Assembly (NCBI GenBank): GCA_963702105.1
Contig: OY969712.1
Location: 4,650,001 to 4,714,000 of the forward strand
Origin: ZC4RG20 sp963702105
GTDB taxonomy: Bacteria; Pseudomonadota; Gammaproteobacteria; Steroidobacterales; Rariloculaceae
DNA: 64,000 bases
Reading direction: 5' to 3'
Each line of letters begins with the position of its first letter. Position 1 is the first letter of the stretch. Both the position numbers and the translations under genes were made by a program. The notes under the pieces are model-generated. The model did not search any database. It was not told the DNA's origin and saw only the letters and a program-made list of their open reading frames with translations. Below, piece after piece: positions 43,455 to 53,740 of the stretch.

Positions 43455-46400
43455 TCATACCTGCAGCCGATCGCCCGACCGCGCCACGAGCTTGTACAGC
43501 GCCGGCATCAGGAAGATGCCGATCACGAGGCGCGAGATCATGCCCGCCACGATGACCAGCGCGAACGGCCGCTGCGAATCCGTGCCGACGCCGGTAGCCA
43601 CCGCGGCGGGCAGCAGACCGAGCGCCGCGACCAGCGCGGTCATGACGATCGGGCGAAGGCGCAATACCGCAGCCTCGTGCAGCGCCCGGCCGCTATCCAT
43701 ACCGCCGAGGCGCAACTCATTGACGCAGGAAATGTAGACCACGCCCGTCAGCACCGAAACGCCGAACAGCACGATGAAGCCGATGCCGGAGGAGACCGAA
43801 AACGCCGTGTGCGTGACCCACATCGCGAACACCGCGCCGACCGGGGCCGACAGCAGCACGCCGATCACTGTAATCAGAGGAAACTTGAAGTTGTCGTAAA
43901 GGACGAACAGGAGGCCAAAGATCACGAGCACGGTCAGCGGCAGAATGACCCGCATCTGCGCGCGAGAGGCTGTGTATTCCTCATACTCGCCGCCCCAGGC
44001 GATCCGATATCCCTGCGGCAGCTTCACCGTTCGCTCGACCTGCCGGATCGCGTCGCCGACGGCGCCGGCCAGATCCCGGCCCGCAACCGAGAACTGCACG
44101 CCGATGTAGCGCGAGTCCCCTTCTCGATAGATGAACGAAGCGCCGTTCTGAACTTCGATATCCGCCAGCTCCTTCAGCGGGATCTGCTGGCCGCCCGGCG
44201 TCATGACGGGAATATCGCCGATCTCCTCCGGGTCGTTACGAAACCGCTGCTCGAGCCGAACCAGAAGGTCGAACTGCTTCTCCCCCTGCACGACCTCGGT
44301 CGCAACGTCGCCCGCGATGGCGCTGCTGATGAGATTGTTGACGTCGTCTACATTGAGCCCATAGCGGGCGCACTTCGAGCGGTCGATGCGAATCGCGAGA
44401 TTGGGCTGACCGAGCTCGTGCACGAGCGTGATGTCCGTAATCCCGCGCACCTTCTCCATCACCGCCTTGACGGCCTTGGCCTCGTTCTGCAGCACTTGCA
44501 GCTTCGGCCCGTAGATCTTGACGGCCAGCGCACTTTTCAAGCCCGTCTCGGCCTCGTCCACGGCATCCTCGGCAGGCTGCGTGTAGTTGTACTGGATGCC
44601 GGGGAATTGCTGCAGCTTCGCGTCAATCGCGGCGATCAGGGCGCGCTTGTTGCGATAAGCGCCATGCCACTCCGAGTACGGCTTCAGGCCCACGAAGAAC
44701 TCGTCGTTGAAGAACCCCGTAGAGTCCGTGCCGTCGTCGGGGCGCCCGAGCTCCGAAGTGACGGTGGTCACGACCGGAAACGACTGCAGCACCTTGCGAA
44801 TCTGGGGCGAGATCTGCGCGGCTCTCTCGAACGAGATTGTGTACGGCATCGTGGCGCGCACCCACAGGGCCCCTTCGTCGAGCGCAGGCATGAACTCCGC
44901 GCCGATGCCCTGCATCATGGCGGCCGCGGCAACGAGCAAAAGGCCGCACACGGCCGTCACCCGCCACGGCACTCGGACAGCCTTGTCCAGCCAGCGTGCA
45001 TACCACGCCTTGAATCTCTCGTAGAGCGCGTTGCGGCGCTCGCGCACGCCGCGGCGCATGAACAGCGCACACAGCACCGGCAGCAGCGTGAGCGTCACGA
45101 TCAGCGAGCCCACGAGCGCAAAGATCATGGTGTCCGCCATCGGTCTGAACAGCACGCCGGACGGCCCGGTCAACGCATAGATCGGCAGGAAGCTGGCCAC
45201 GATGACGGCGACCGCATAGACCAGCGGCCGATCCACCTCCGAGGCAGCGCTTTGGATGACTTCCTGGATGCGGTAGTCGTCGCCGCGCCGAGCCGCGAGC
45301 TCGCGGAAGACGTTCTCTACCATGAAGATGGCGCCGTCCACGAGGATGCCGAAGTCCACGGCACCGATGGAAAGCAGGTTGGCCGAGGCGCTCTTGAGGT
45401 CCAGGCACAGAAACGCAAACAGCAGCGCCAACGGCACCGTGACGGCGACGATGAGCCCCGCGCGCACGTCGTACAGGAAAAAGATCAGGACGGCGACCAC
45501 GAGCACCAGACCGAGCGTGAGATTGTGTACCACCACGTGCTTGGTCTGATCGATCAAGGTCGTCAGGTCGTAGAACGGATGGACCTTCACGTCCTTCGGC
45601 AGGATCGTGCTGTTGAGCTCGCGAGTCTTTGCTTCGACGCGCTGAAGCACATTCTGGGTTTTGCTGCCGGTCAGCGCCAGGATGACCCCCTCCACGGCGT
45701 CGTTCTGGTTCATGTAGCCGAACTCGCCGAGGCGCGGCGCAATGCCGATCTGCACTTTGGCGACGCTCTTGAGCAGGACCGGCGTGCCGTTGTGAATCGC
45801 CAGCACCGTATTCCCGATGTCCTCGAGCGTCTCGATGCGTCCCAAACCGCGGATGTAGAAGAACTGCCCCCCCTGAGAGTAGAAGCCGCCGCCGGCGTTG
45901 TTGTTGTTGGCCGCAAGTGCGGCTTCCACCTGGCTGACCGACAGCCCCAGCGCGGCGAGCTTGACCGGATTCAGCAGAACCTCATATTGCATGTTGCCGC
46001 CGCCGAAGGCGGAATCGTCGGCGACGCCCGGCACCGAGCGGTACTGCGGCGCGACGACCCAGTCTTCCAGCGTCTTGAGCTCCATGGGCGAGCGGTCGGA
46101 GCTTTGCAGCACGTATCGGTAGACGAGGCCGGACGGCGGCGAGAGCGGCGAAATCGAAGGGCCGACGCCGGCGGGCAACGTGATGCCGGGCAGCCGGTTG
46201 TACACGCGCTGGCGCGCAAAGTAGTTGTCGATGCCGTCGGCGAACGTCAAGGTGACGTCGGACAGGCCGTACAAGGAGATCGAGCGCTTGGTAACCAGGC
46301 CCGGAATCGCGTTCATGCCGAGTTCGACGGGCACCGTGATCAGACGCTCGACCTCCTCCGCCGAATGCCCGGGCCACTGACTGATGATTTCGACCATGGG

Positions 46401-46577
46401 CGGCGACAGATTCGGATAGGCGTTCATCGGCAGGATCGCGTAGGCCCACGCGCCGGCGGCGGCAAGCGCCAGCGAAAGCAGCACGACGAGCAGGCGCTGC
46501 TCCAGAGCGAAGGCGACGATGCGATTGATGACCGAAGCTTGGCGCTCCGATTCGCGCGGCGGAATGGGTGCGTTCAT
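43455..46577 (-). CDS. CzcA/CusA-type heavy-metal RND efflux pump
   Basis: Inner-membrane proton/metal antiporter of 1040 residues with 12 helices and two large periplasmic loops. Proton-relay Asp in VDFGILVDGAIFMVEN (D408 and D414) corresponds to the CzcA DFG(x)xVDGA motif; CusA-type pumps lack this Asp pair, favouring Zn/Co/Cd/Ni. The N-terminus RIVAFALEQRLLVVLLSLALA matches the family. It overlaps the membrane-fusion gene by 4 bp (ATGA). Last gene of the operon; converges with GntP across 24 bp. Confidence 0.95.
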   Translation of the reverse strand: MNAPIPPRESERQASVINRIVAFALEQRLLVVLLSLALAAAGAWAYAILPMNAYPNLSPPMVEIISQWPGHSAEEVERLITVPVELGMNAIPGLVTKRSISLYGLSDVTLTFADGIDNYFARQRVYNRLPGITLPAGVGPSISPLSPPSGLVYRYVLQSSDRSPMELKTLEDWVVAPQYRSVPGVADDSAFGGGNMQYEVLLNPVKLAALGLSVSQVEAALAANNNNAGGGFYSQGGQFFYIRGLGRIETLEDIGNTVLAIHNGTPVLLKSVAKVQIGIAPRLGEFGYMNQNDAVEGVILALTGSKTQNVLQRVEAKTRELNSTILPKDVKVHPFYDLTTLIDQTKHVVVHNLTLGLVLVVAVLIFFLYDVRAGLIVAVTVPLALLFAFLCLDLKSASANLLSIGAVDFGILVDGAIFMVENVFRELAARRGDDYRIQEVIQSAASEVDRPLVYAVAVIVASFLPIYALTGPSGVLFRPMADTMIFALVGSLIVTLTLLPVLCALFMRRGVRERRNALYERFKAWYARWLDKAVRVPWRVTAVCGLLLVAAAAMMQGIGAEFMPALDEGALWVRATMPYTISFERAAQISPQIRKVLQSFPVVTTVTSELGRPDDGTDSTGFFNDEFFVGLKPYSEWHGAYRNKRALIAAIDAKLQQFPGIQYNYTQPAEDAVDEAETGLKSALAVKIYGPKLQVLQNEAKAVKAVMEKVRGITDITLVHELGQPNLAIRIDRSKCARYGLNVDDVNNLISSAIAGDVATEVVQGEKQFDLLVRLEQRFRNDPEEIGDIPVMTPGGQQIPLKELADIEVQNGASFIYREGDSRYIGVQFSVAGRDLAGAVGDAIRQVERTVKLPQGYRIAWGGEYEEYTASRAQMRVILPLTVLVIFGLLFVLYDNFKFPLITVIGVLLSAPVGAVFAMWVTHTAFSVSSGIGFIVLFGVSVLTGVVYISCVNELRLGGMDSGRALHEAAVLRLRPIVMTALVAALGLLPAAVATGVGTDSQRPFALVIVAGMISRLVIGIFLMPALYKLVARSGDRLQV

Positions 46578-47752
46578 TGTGACTCGATGAACTGGAGGAA
46601 GATGCCGTCGTCCGCCACCACCGTATCGCCGGCCTGGAGACCCTCGGGGACGACGAAGCGATCGCCGACGCGCTGACCCAGCGTCACGTGCCGTCTTGCG
46701 TAGCCGCCGTCGCTTGCGGTCACGTACACGAACGGCAGGTTTTCGTCGTCGCGCAGCACGGCGGAAGCGGGAATCAGCAGCCCCGTATGCTCCTCCTGCG
46801 GTCGGATGTGCACCTCGACGTACATGCCTTTCTTCAGCTCGCCATCCTGGTTTTCCACTCGCACCCGCACATGTACCGCACGCGTTTCGGGATCGACCAA
46901 GGGGCTGACGTTGGTGACTGCGCCCTCAAGCGGCTTACCGCCGTCGCCGAGGTCTACCGCAGCTTCGTCGCCCGGGCGGACACGGCTCACGTCGGCGCCG
47001 AAGACGTCGGCCATGACCCACATCGTCGAGGTATCGGCGATCGTGAAGCAGGGCGTCGACCCCGCGGTGAGCGTCTCGCCGAGCGCGATCGATTTTTCAA
47101 CCACGGTACCTGCGATGGGTGCTCGGATCACGGCCTGCGACTGCGCGGCATCGCGGCCGGCGCGGACGGCGGCGATGGTCTTCGCATCCATGTGCAGCGC
47201 CACCAGGGACTGCAGCGCCGCATTCCGGTCCGCATCCGCACCGACCGCATCGGCTTGAGCCTGAGCGTTCTCGCGCGCGGAGATGGCCTGCTGCGCATAC
47301 AAGGCGCGATCGTTCGCGGCCACTTCATCGGCCGCCCGCGCGGTGATCAGGGCCTTGCGGTAGGCGCCGACGGCGGTCGTAAAGTCGGGCGAATCCACCT
47401 GCGCCAGCGCCTGCCTCGTCGTCACGTGCTCACCGAGCGACACGAGCAGCTTGGTGACGGGACCGGAGAACGGTGCCGGCACGGGCGTCGCGCGGTCGCG
47501 GTCGAAATCGACGACACCGGTGGTCGTGATACTCGTGCGATATTTCACGGGCGCGACCGTGTAGACGTGAATGCTTTGCCGTTGCGCAGGGGTCAGCGTG
47601 AGGTCGTGCGGCGTGTCCGCGGGCTGCTCCGGCGGGTCGCCGGGCGAGCAGCCGGCCAGAGCCGGAGCGACCAGCAGGGACGCGAGAACGTGGAATTGCT
47701 TACGGACGCGGCGACGACCGGCGTGACGGCTCGTGGATTTCATCGTAGTCAT
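46574..47752 (-). CDS. CzcB-type membrane fusion lipoprotein
   Basis: Periplasmic adaptor of 392 residues. Lipobox LAGC (Cys35) after a basic N-terminus, then the lipoyl/hairpin arrangement: PVPAPFSGPVTKLLVSLGEHVTTRQALAQVDS, a coiled-coil hairpin (about 115-165), IRAPIAGTVVEKSIALGE and a beta-barrel region MWVMADVFGADVSRVRPG. Start ATG 47752 overlaps the outer-membrane factor stop by 4 bp. Confidence 0.92.
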   Translation of the reverse strand: MTTMKSTSRHAGRRRVRKQFHVLASLLVAPALAGCSPGDPPEQPADTPHDLTLTPAQRQSIHVYTVAPVKYRTSITTTGVVDFDRDRATPVPAPFSGPVTKLLVSLGEHVTTRQALAQVDSPDFTTAVGAYRKALITARAADEVAANDRALYAQQAISARENAQAQADAVGADADRNAALQSLVALHMDAKTIAAVRAGRDAAQSQAVIRAPIAGTVVEKSIALGETLTAGSTPCFTIADTSTMWVMADVFGADVSRVRPGDEAAVDLGDGGKPLEGAVTNVSPLVDPETRAVHVRVRVENQDGELKKGMYVEVHIRPQEEHTGLLIPASAVLRDDENLPFVYVTASDGGYARRHVTLGQRVGDRFVVPEGLQAGDTVVADDGIFLQFIESQ

Positions 47753-49302
47753 TGCTCGCTCATGTCTTCGTGATGCCACCAGCCGCCGCCGAGCGCCTGA
47801 TACAGCGCGGCGGTGTCGGCAAAGCGACTCGCCTCGGCCTGCACGAGTGCGACCCGCGCTTGCTGGTACGACTGTTCGGCGGCCAGCAACTCGAATATGC
47901 CGATGTATCCGCGGCGCAGTCTCAGCTGCGAAAGATCCAGGGTCGATTTGGCCGCCTGCTCGGCCGTCGCTGCGGCCTGTAGCGCGGCGGCGTCCTGCTG
48001 CAATGCGACCAGCGTGTCGGCGACGCTTTCGAACGCGCCCAGCACGGTGCTGCGATATTGCTGGGCCGCTTCGACGTAGGCGGCTTTGGCCGCACGCTCC
48101 TGGTGCAGCAGTTGGCCGCCCTGAAAGATCGGCGCGGTCAAAGAGGCCGCCAGCCCCCAGAAGCCCGTCCCGGACGTGAACACCTTGGAGATTTCGAGCG
48201 CCGTGCTGCCGGCGCTGCCGCTCAACTCGATATCCGGCAGGCGGTCGGCGGCCGCGATGCCGATTGCCGCGCTGGCCGCGTGCAGATTGGCCCGCGCCTG
48301 CCCCACATCCGGACGCTGCTCGACCAGCTTCGAAGGCAGGCTGACCGGCAGTTCCCGCGGCAACTGCAGGTCATCCAGCTTGAAGGACCCGGCCGGCGCC
48401 TCGTCGGGAAACCGGCCGGTCAGCGCCGCCAGCGCATGCTGTGTCTCCGCCAGCTGTTTCTCGAGCGCCGGCAACGCGGCTTCCACCTGCGCGACTTGCG
48501 TCTGCTGGGCCGCCACGTCCAGCTTGCTGGCGTCGCCCTTCTGAAATCGCAGTTGCAGAATGTCGAGACTCTTTCTCTCGAGCGTGATCAGCTCACGCGT
48601 CGCCTCGACCTGCTGGCGCAGCGACGCCTCCTGCACGGCCGTGACCACGACGTTGCTCGTAAGCGTGGTCCAGGCGGCGATCATCTGGAAGCGCGCGGCC
48701 TCTGCCTGCGCCTGCAGCGATTCCAAGGTGCGCCGATTGCGGCCGAACAGGTCCGGCGCATACGAGATGCTGAGCTGCGGCGTGAAGAGGCTGTAGACGA
48801 ACTCCTGCGGCACCACGGGATAGTTGGGAACGGGCGCGAGCACGTTCGACACCCGCTGACGGCTCGCATCGACGCCCGCGGAAAGCCCTGGGAAGAATGC
48901 GCCGCGCTGCGCCAGCGCGTCCTCCTGAGCGACTCGAAGCGCAGCCTGCGAAGCCTTCAGATCGGGATTGTGCTGGAGGGCCGCGTCGATCAGCGCGTCC
49001 AGCGGCGCCGAGTGAAAAACCGTCCACCAATCCCCGGAGATATCCGCGCCCGTCGCGAAATGCTGGGCCGCGCCGCCCGGGACACTCGGGGTCGCGGCCG
49101 TCGCCGACGGCGACGGCCGCGCCACGTACCCGCTGACCTCGGGCGCCGCCGGCGCCTCGAAGTCCGGTCCCGCCGCACAGGCGGCAAGAGCGCATGCCGC
49201 CGCCGCCAGGGCAATGCCGAGCCGAACCGACGAGAAGGCTTTCGGTGATGCGGTAGTCGAGACAGCGCGAGCGTCCAGCGTCGGGCCTGCGCTAACGCCC
49301 AT
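47749..49302 (-). CDS. NodT/OprM-type outer-membrane efflux factor
   Basis: TolC-family lipoprotein of 517 residues: lipobox LAAC (Cys42) after an unusually long N-terminus, two OEP repeats (about 100-300 and 310-510) with typical NPDLKASQAALRVAQ and EQRPDVGQARANLHAASAAIGIA. Forms the outer-membrane duct of the tripartite pump with the CzcB- and CzcA-type proteins, to which it is coupled. Confidence 0.94.
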   Translation of the reverse strand: MGVSAGPTLDARAVSTTASPKAFSSVRLGIALAAAACALAACAAGPDFEAPAAPEVSGYVARPSPSATAATPSVPGGAAQHFATGADISGDWWTVFHSAPLDALIDAALQHNPDLKASQAALRVAQEDALAQRGAFFPGLSAGVDASRQRVSNVLAPVPNYPVVPQEFVYSLFTPQLSISYAPDLFGRNRRTLESLQAQAEAARFQMIAAWTTLTSNVVVTAVQEASLRQQVEATRELITLERKSLDILQLRFQKGDASKLDVAAQQTQVAQVEAALPALEKQLAETQHALAALTGRFPDEAPAGSFKLDDLQLPRELPVSLPSKLVEQRPDVGQARANLHAASAAIGIAAADRLPDIELSGSAGSTALEISKVFTSGTGFWGLAASLTAPIFQGGQLLHQERAAKAAYVEAAQQYRSTVLGAFESVADTLVALQQDAAALQAAATAEQAAKSTLDLSQLRLRRGYIGIFELLAAEQSYQQARVALVQAEASRFADTAALYQALGGGWWHHEDMSEQ

Positions 49303-49405
49303 ATCGGTTGTTCATGGCGGCTTCCTTCGGGTCGTATCCCGGCAGCAACGCACCACGGCCCTCGGTCCGTCCGGTCCGAGGCGTGTGGTTCGAGAAAAGC
49401 GCTAC

Positions 49406-49720
49406 TTAGGAAACCAGAGGCGGCCCGCGGGCGCGCTCGGGGAGTTCGGCGTGAGAGAGGAGCAGGACCGTGGAAGCCGCGTCGCACGCTGCGGCCCGAG
49501 GTATGACCGGCACCGTGGGCGCGTGGCCGACGTTGGCGCCGGCGACGAACCCAGCCAGGCTGAGACAGATCTTGCAGGGCTCGTTATTGGAGTGGCCCTT
49601 GAAGTCCAGCGCGTGGCAGATGGCGAAGACTTGGGCAAAGAGCACGAGACTGGCAACGAGCGCAGGAATCCGCAAGCTGCGGAGTCGCTTATGGCCGTGC
49701 CGGTCGCGCTTCGTGGTCAT
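49406..49720 (-). CDS. small Cys/His membrane protein, DUF2946-like
   Basis: Protein of 104 residues with one hydrophobic helix (RIPALVASLVLFAQVFAICHAL), then NNEPCKICLSLAGF and the C-terminal ERARGPPLVS. The CxxC after a helix and the ARxPP end resemble DUF2946-type proteins that accompany metal-efflux operons. Start ATG 49720. First gene upstream of the outer-membrane factor, 103 bp away, so it may be the leader gene of the czc operon. Confidence 0.65.
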   Translation of the reverse strand: MTTKRDRHGHKRLRSLRIPALVASLVLFAQVFAICHALDFKGHSNNEPCKICLSLAGFVAGANVGHAPTVPVIPRAAACDAASTVLLLSHAELPERARGPPLVS

Positions 49721-50154
49721 CTCATGACCCCTGGGTTGCGTGGAGCTTAGCACTGCCCCCTTGGGGTGACAATCGCGGGACCGAAGACCGACGGGGTCGA
49801 CATTTGTCACGGCAAACCGATTTTACGACGCGCCGTAGTACGCGCCGTAGCACTTGCCGTCGAGGGGGAATCCTCCTCTTTGGCGTCAAAGGTCCTGGCA
49901 GCCTTACGGAAGTTGCCGCAGCGCCGACCGCGATGCACTCTGGTGCGGCGTCGCACCGACCTTGGCTCATCACTTTCATCTGAGGACGCAGTACGCAGCA
50001 ATCTCGATCAATCGGGCGGCCAGAGCCGCCGCCAGCGGAGTCTAGGCCGAGGGACGGTTCTGGAGTCATCGCCACTGCGCGCGCGAAAGCCGACGCCGCC
50101 CCGAACAAGCAGCCCAAGCTCTCGCCCGCGGCGAGGCTGCTCTCCTTCGCCGCG
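49721..50154. other. noncoding gap with a short direct repeat
   Basis: 434 bp between the czc-associated gene (minus) and the PAP2 gene (plus). ACGCGCCGTAG is directly repeated with 12-bp period at 49828-49838 and 49840-49850. Otherwise I see no ORF with coding character and no clear promoter or dyad. The PAP2 signal peptide may actually begin inside the right end of this gap. Confidence 0.45.
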
Positions 50155-51075
50155 GTGAGCGGCATCGTGGTCCTCGGCGCATTGGCGCCCGCGCAGGGCA
50201 CCCTCGCGTCGTCACCGGCCGGGCCCACCCTGACGACCGAAACGCCATGTTCTCATGACGCCGCCGCCGCGCCGGATCCATTCGCAAGGTGCGGACCCGC
50301 TCCGCTTCCGACGACCACACTGGATTCGGCGAAAGGCGCCGCTCGCCGGAACGACCCGGTGCGCTGGGGTGCCGATGCCAAGGCTTACGTCGTCGCGCCT
50401 TTACATTTGGGGCGCAAGCAGTGGCTCGAGCTCGGTGGCGCCACGGCCGCGGTGATGCTGGCCTATCAGTATGACGCCAGAGTCCGCGCTCACTTCATCC
50501 CCGAAGATACCAGGCCGATACACAAACCCCACAATCCCGAAGATGCCTTGCCCGCGGCCGTCGCGCTCGGGGCCATGTGGATTCCGGCTCGCTTACTGAA
50601 CGAGCCGGACCGGCGCCGCGAGGCCGGCGAAATGCTCGAAGCGGCGGTCTTTGCCACGACGGCGACCGAGCTGATGACAAAGATCAGCGGCCGCAAGCAG
50701 CCGAACAACGGCACCCGCCATGCCTTCCACCAGCGTGGCGATGCGTTCCCCTCCGGCCACACCGCCTTTGCTTTCGGCGTCGGCGCCGTATTCGCAGAAT
50801 CGGGCGGCGAAGGGCCGCGATGGCTGAGAAAGACGCTGGGTTACGGCATCGGCGCCGTCACCGCCTACGAACGCATGAAGCACGACGAGCACTGGCTCTC
50901 GGACACCGTGGCGGGTGCCGGCATGGGCATCGCGACCGCGCGGTTCCTGACGAATCGTCACGGGCGGGCGGTCGAGCTCGCCGACAGCCCCCGCGGTTTC
51001 GATGGCGGCCAATTCACGCTCGCGCCTATGCGGGGCGGAATCATGGTGGCGTATTCGTGGCCGCTGCGGCGCTGA
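50155..51075 (+). CDS. exported PAP2-family acid phosphatase/lipid phosphatase
   Basis: Protein of at least 306 residues with PAP2 motifs: KISGRKQPNN (176-185), FPSGHTAFAFG (PSGH at 199-202) and RMKHDEHWLSDTVAG (H245, D250). It is monotopic by pattern, probably periplasmic. The GTG start leaves a clipped signal sequence; in the same frame the upstream codons read KLSPAARLLSFAA, a natural n- and h-region, but there is no ATG, GTG or TTG before the stop at 49981. A rare start or a sequence error is possible. The likely substrate is a phospholipid or undecaprenyl pyrophosphate. Confidence 0.8.
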   Translation: MSGIVVLGALAPAQGTLASSPAGPTLTTETPCSHDAAAAPDPFARCGPAPLPTTTLDSAKGAARRNDPVRWGADAKAYVVAPLHLGRKQWLELGGATAAVMLAYQYDARVRAHFIPEDTRPIHKPHNPEDALPAAVALGAMWIPARLLNEPDRRREAGEMLEAAVFATTATELMTKISGRKQPNNGTRHAFHQRGDAFPSGHTAFAFGVGAVFAESGGEGPRWLRKTLGYGIGAVTAYERMKHDEHWLSDTVAGAGMGIATARFLTNRHGRAVELADSPRGFDGGQFTLAPMRGGIMVAYSWPLRR

Positions 51076-51141
51076 GACACGCCGTTCGTCCTCTGTTGCC
51101 GCCCGCGCCCTGAAGACAACCGCGCGGGACATTGCCCGAGG

Positions 51142-53557
51142 CTAGAAGCGCATGCGCAGCGTTACGCCGTATTCACGCGGGGCATTCAGGTAGACGCTAT
51201 AGGAGCCCGGCTGAAACGTCGTATTGAAGTAGATCGTCCGGTAGGTTCGGTCTCCGCAATTGGTGCACCAAAGCGTTGCTTCCCACCGGCGGCCGGCGTC
51301 TCGCAAGCCTATACTCAGATCTCCGATGAGATACGAACCCACCTTTTCCTCCATCGGTACCTCGGCACCGACGTAGTGAGGTCCGGCATAGTTGAGCAGC
51401 GCGCGCGCAAAAACCGCGAGGCCCCTCGGCAACGGCCACTCGTAGTCGAGTGTGCCGACGGCCGAGAAGCGCGGGGCCATGGGGGTATCGCGATTGTCGA
51501 GGTAGTAGAGGTCCGGCGTCTCCAGGTTCCCGAAGGCCGCCTCGAGGTACGTTGCAGAGAGGTCGAGGCGAATTCGAGTCGTGAGCAGAAAGGCGTTCTG
51601 CACCTCGATGCCTCGGGTCCTCGCTTGCCCCACATTCTCGGTCTTGAATTCGAGGCCGGTGAAGAAGTCGATCTGAAGGTCCGAAAATTTCGTGTCGAAC
51701 AGCGCCGCATCCATCCTGGCCCGGCCGCGCGCGTACTCCGCCTTGAGCCCGAGCTCATAGCTGTCGGCGGTCTCTGGCCGGTACGTGGTCTCGGTGATCG
51801 CTCCCTCACGAAACAGGTTGACGCCGCCGGCCTTGTAGCCGTGATGATAACTGCCGTACACCATGAGGTCGCGCGCCGCAAAGTACTGCAGGGACAAGAC
51901 GCCGGCCGTCTCGTCGTCATCGACCGCGGCGGTGAACGAGGGGCTGTACAACGTGCCGATCAGGTCCAGGCCGTTTCGCGGCGTCCCATCGTCCGGAACG
52001 CCGACGGCGGCCAGAGCCGCACGCGCAACAGGCGAATCGTACCAGTACGAGTTTACGACGCCGCCGTGCTTGTTCTCTTGGGAGTAGCGCAGCCCGGCCA
52101 CGAGAGCGAGCCCGTGCGGCAGGGAGATCGAGGCATGGGCGAAAGCGGCAGTGCTCGTGCTTTGCTGCGTGTAGCGTTCCTTCGTAAATTCGCCGTCGGG
52201 CAGCAGCGCGCCGACGTTCGTGGGGAATGCACAATCGAGCGCGACGATCGGCGGCAGGCAAGCCGTCGAACCCGCACCGGCGCTGATGAGCGCGTTGAGA
52301 TAATTATCCGCATCCGCACCGGTCGCTGCCGAGCGCACGCTCCTGTAGTCCTCTCTCTCGTAATAGGCGCCGAGCAGCAGATTCGTCCGCCCGATCTCGA
52401 ACGAGGCGTCGAGCTCCTGCGAGAAGCTCGCTATCGTCGCCGGCTCGTCGAGGACGAATAGATCGGCCGGCGAAAAGTCCGCGTCGGCGTCGATCTGGCT
52501 GTGGCGCCAATCGCGCAGCCCCGTGATCGACTTCAGCGTCGCCTTTCCCGCTTTCCATTGCACGATGCCCGTGAGGCCCGTGTCCTCGATCGTCTCTCTC
52601 GAGGGGGTGTTCAGCGATTCCTCCCGGCGGCGCTCCGCTACAGGCACGGGCACGAACGTCAAACCGTGCGATTTGCCGAATAACTCTATGAGCGGCGCAG
52701 TCGGCCCCGCCACGGCTATGGCCGCGCTCCAGCAGCAGTTCGAGCTCGAACGCGAGAACGTCGGCAATGATCCTCGCTTCGAGGCGATCCGACGGGTTGA
52801 ACAGGACCTGCGCCTTGAAGCCGTACCGGTCTACGCTGTCGTATTGGCTGCCGTTGTCCGGGCTCGTGAAGAATCCGTCCCGCCGGTGGTAGGTGCCGGC
52901 GACTCTCAGCGCCAGCGAATCGCCGAACGGCATGTTGCCGGCTCCGGCGAGATAGCTCGAGTCGTAGTTGCCGAGCCGCACGTCGACGAACCCGGAAAGG
53001 CTTTTGAGCTCGGGCTTCGTGCTCGAGAGAGAAACGGCGCCCGCGACGGTGTTCTTGCCGAAGAGCGTGCCCTGCGGGCCATGGAGCACCTCCACGGTGT
53101 CGATGTCCAGCAGGTCACCGAGAACCATGCCGTTGCGGGATCGATAGACGCCATCCACGAACACGCCGACCGCGCCTTCGAAGCTTCGGCTGTTGCCGAT
53201 CGTTCCGATGCCGCGGATCTTGAGGCTGTTGCGCTGAAAGCTCTGGGCGGTCTCGAACGACACGCTCGGGCTGAGATCGGTCAACTGCTTGATCGTGAGC
53301 GATCCGCTCTCTTCGATTGCCTCCCGGTTCAACTCCGTGACGGCGACGGGCACGTTCTGCCCGCTCTGCTCGCGCTTCTGCGCAGTGACGATGATCTCCT
53401 CGAGACGAGGAAAGGTTTCCGGCCCCGTGGCGCTCGAGACGGGCGGGGACTGGGCCGTGGCTTGGTCGCCGATCACGAGCGCGATGCCGATCCCGAGGCC
53501 GATCCCGATCCCGAGCCGACGACGACCTCGAAGGCCGAATCGGTTCGAGGTCCGCAT
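51142..53557 (-). CDS. TonB-dependent receptor (frameshifted)
   Basis: Outer-membrane receptor of about 804 residues. Signal region GIGIGLGIGIALVIGDQATAQ is encoded by a short GATC-rich repeat, then EEIIVTAQKREQSGQNVPVAV, plug domain with GIGTIGNSRSFEGAVGVFVDGVYRSRNGMV and DTVEVLHGPQGTLFGKNTVAG, barrel, terminal EYGVTLRMRF. The frame changes at 52756-52762 (GAACGTC on +). Deleting one base gives ADVSRSSSNCCWSAAIAV, the Cys-Cys segment seen in many receptors of this type. It resembles receptors for polycyclic or terpenoid compounds. Divergent from the flavoprotein gene with a dyad between them. Confidence 0.85.
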
Positions 53558-53686
53558 TTCCGTCGAATCGAACACCGGTCCCCCGTCTCGTGCGCCGGCA
53601 GCGCATCTACGCAGAGACATCCGAACCTGCGGCAGCGAGCGCGGCGCGACAGTTCTGATTTGAGTGCGGCTAGAGTATCCGTTTTA

Positions 53687-53712
53687 CGTGGCCAATGATA
53701 TTGTTGGCCACG
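53687..53712. promoter_or_regulatory. 26-bp operator-like dyad
   Basis: CGTGGCCAA (53687-53695), spacer TGATATTG, TTGGCCACG (53704-53712): perfect 9-bp arms. It lies 28 bp before the reductase start and 130 bp before the divergent TonB receptor start. The size and AT-rich centre fit a TetR-, MarR- or GntR-type binding site. No such regulator gene is in the immediate neighbourhood. Confidence 0.55.
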
Positions 53713-53740
53713 AGACCCTCGGCCGCGTCGGGATGAACTC

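Noticed and set aside
43677..46676. 999-residue plus-strand frame opposite the RND pump
   Set aside because: Highly charged His/Arg/Glu-rich text without motifs, lying wholly antisense to a conserved 1040-residue pump gene.
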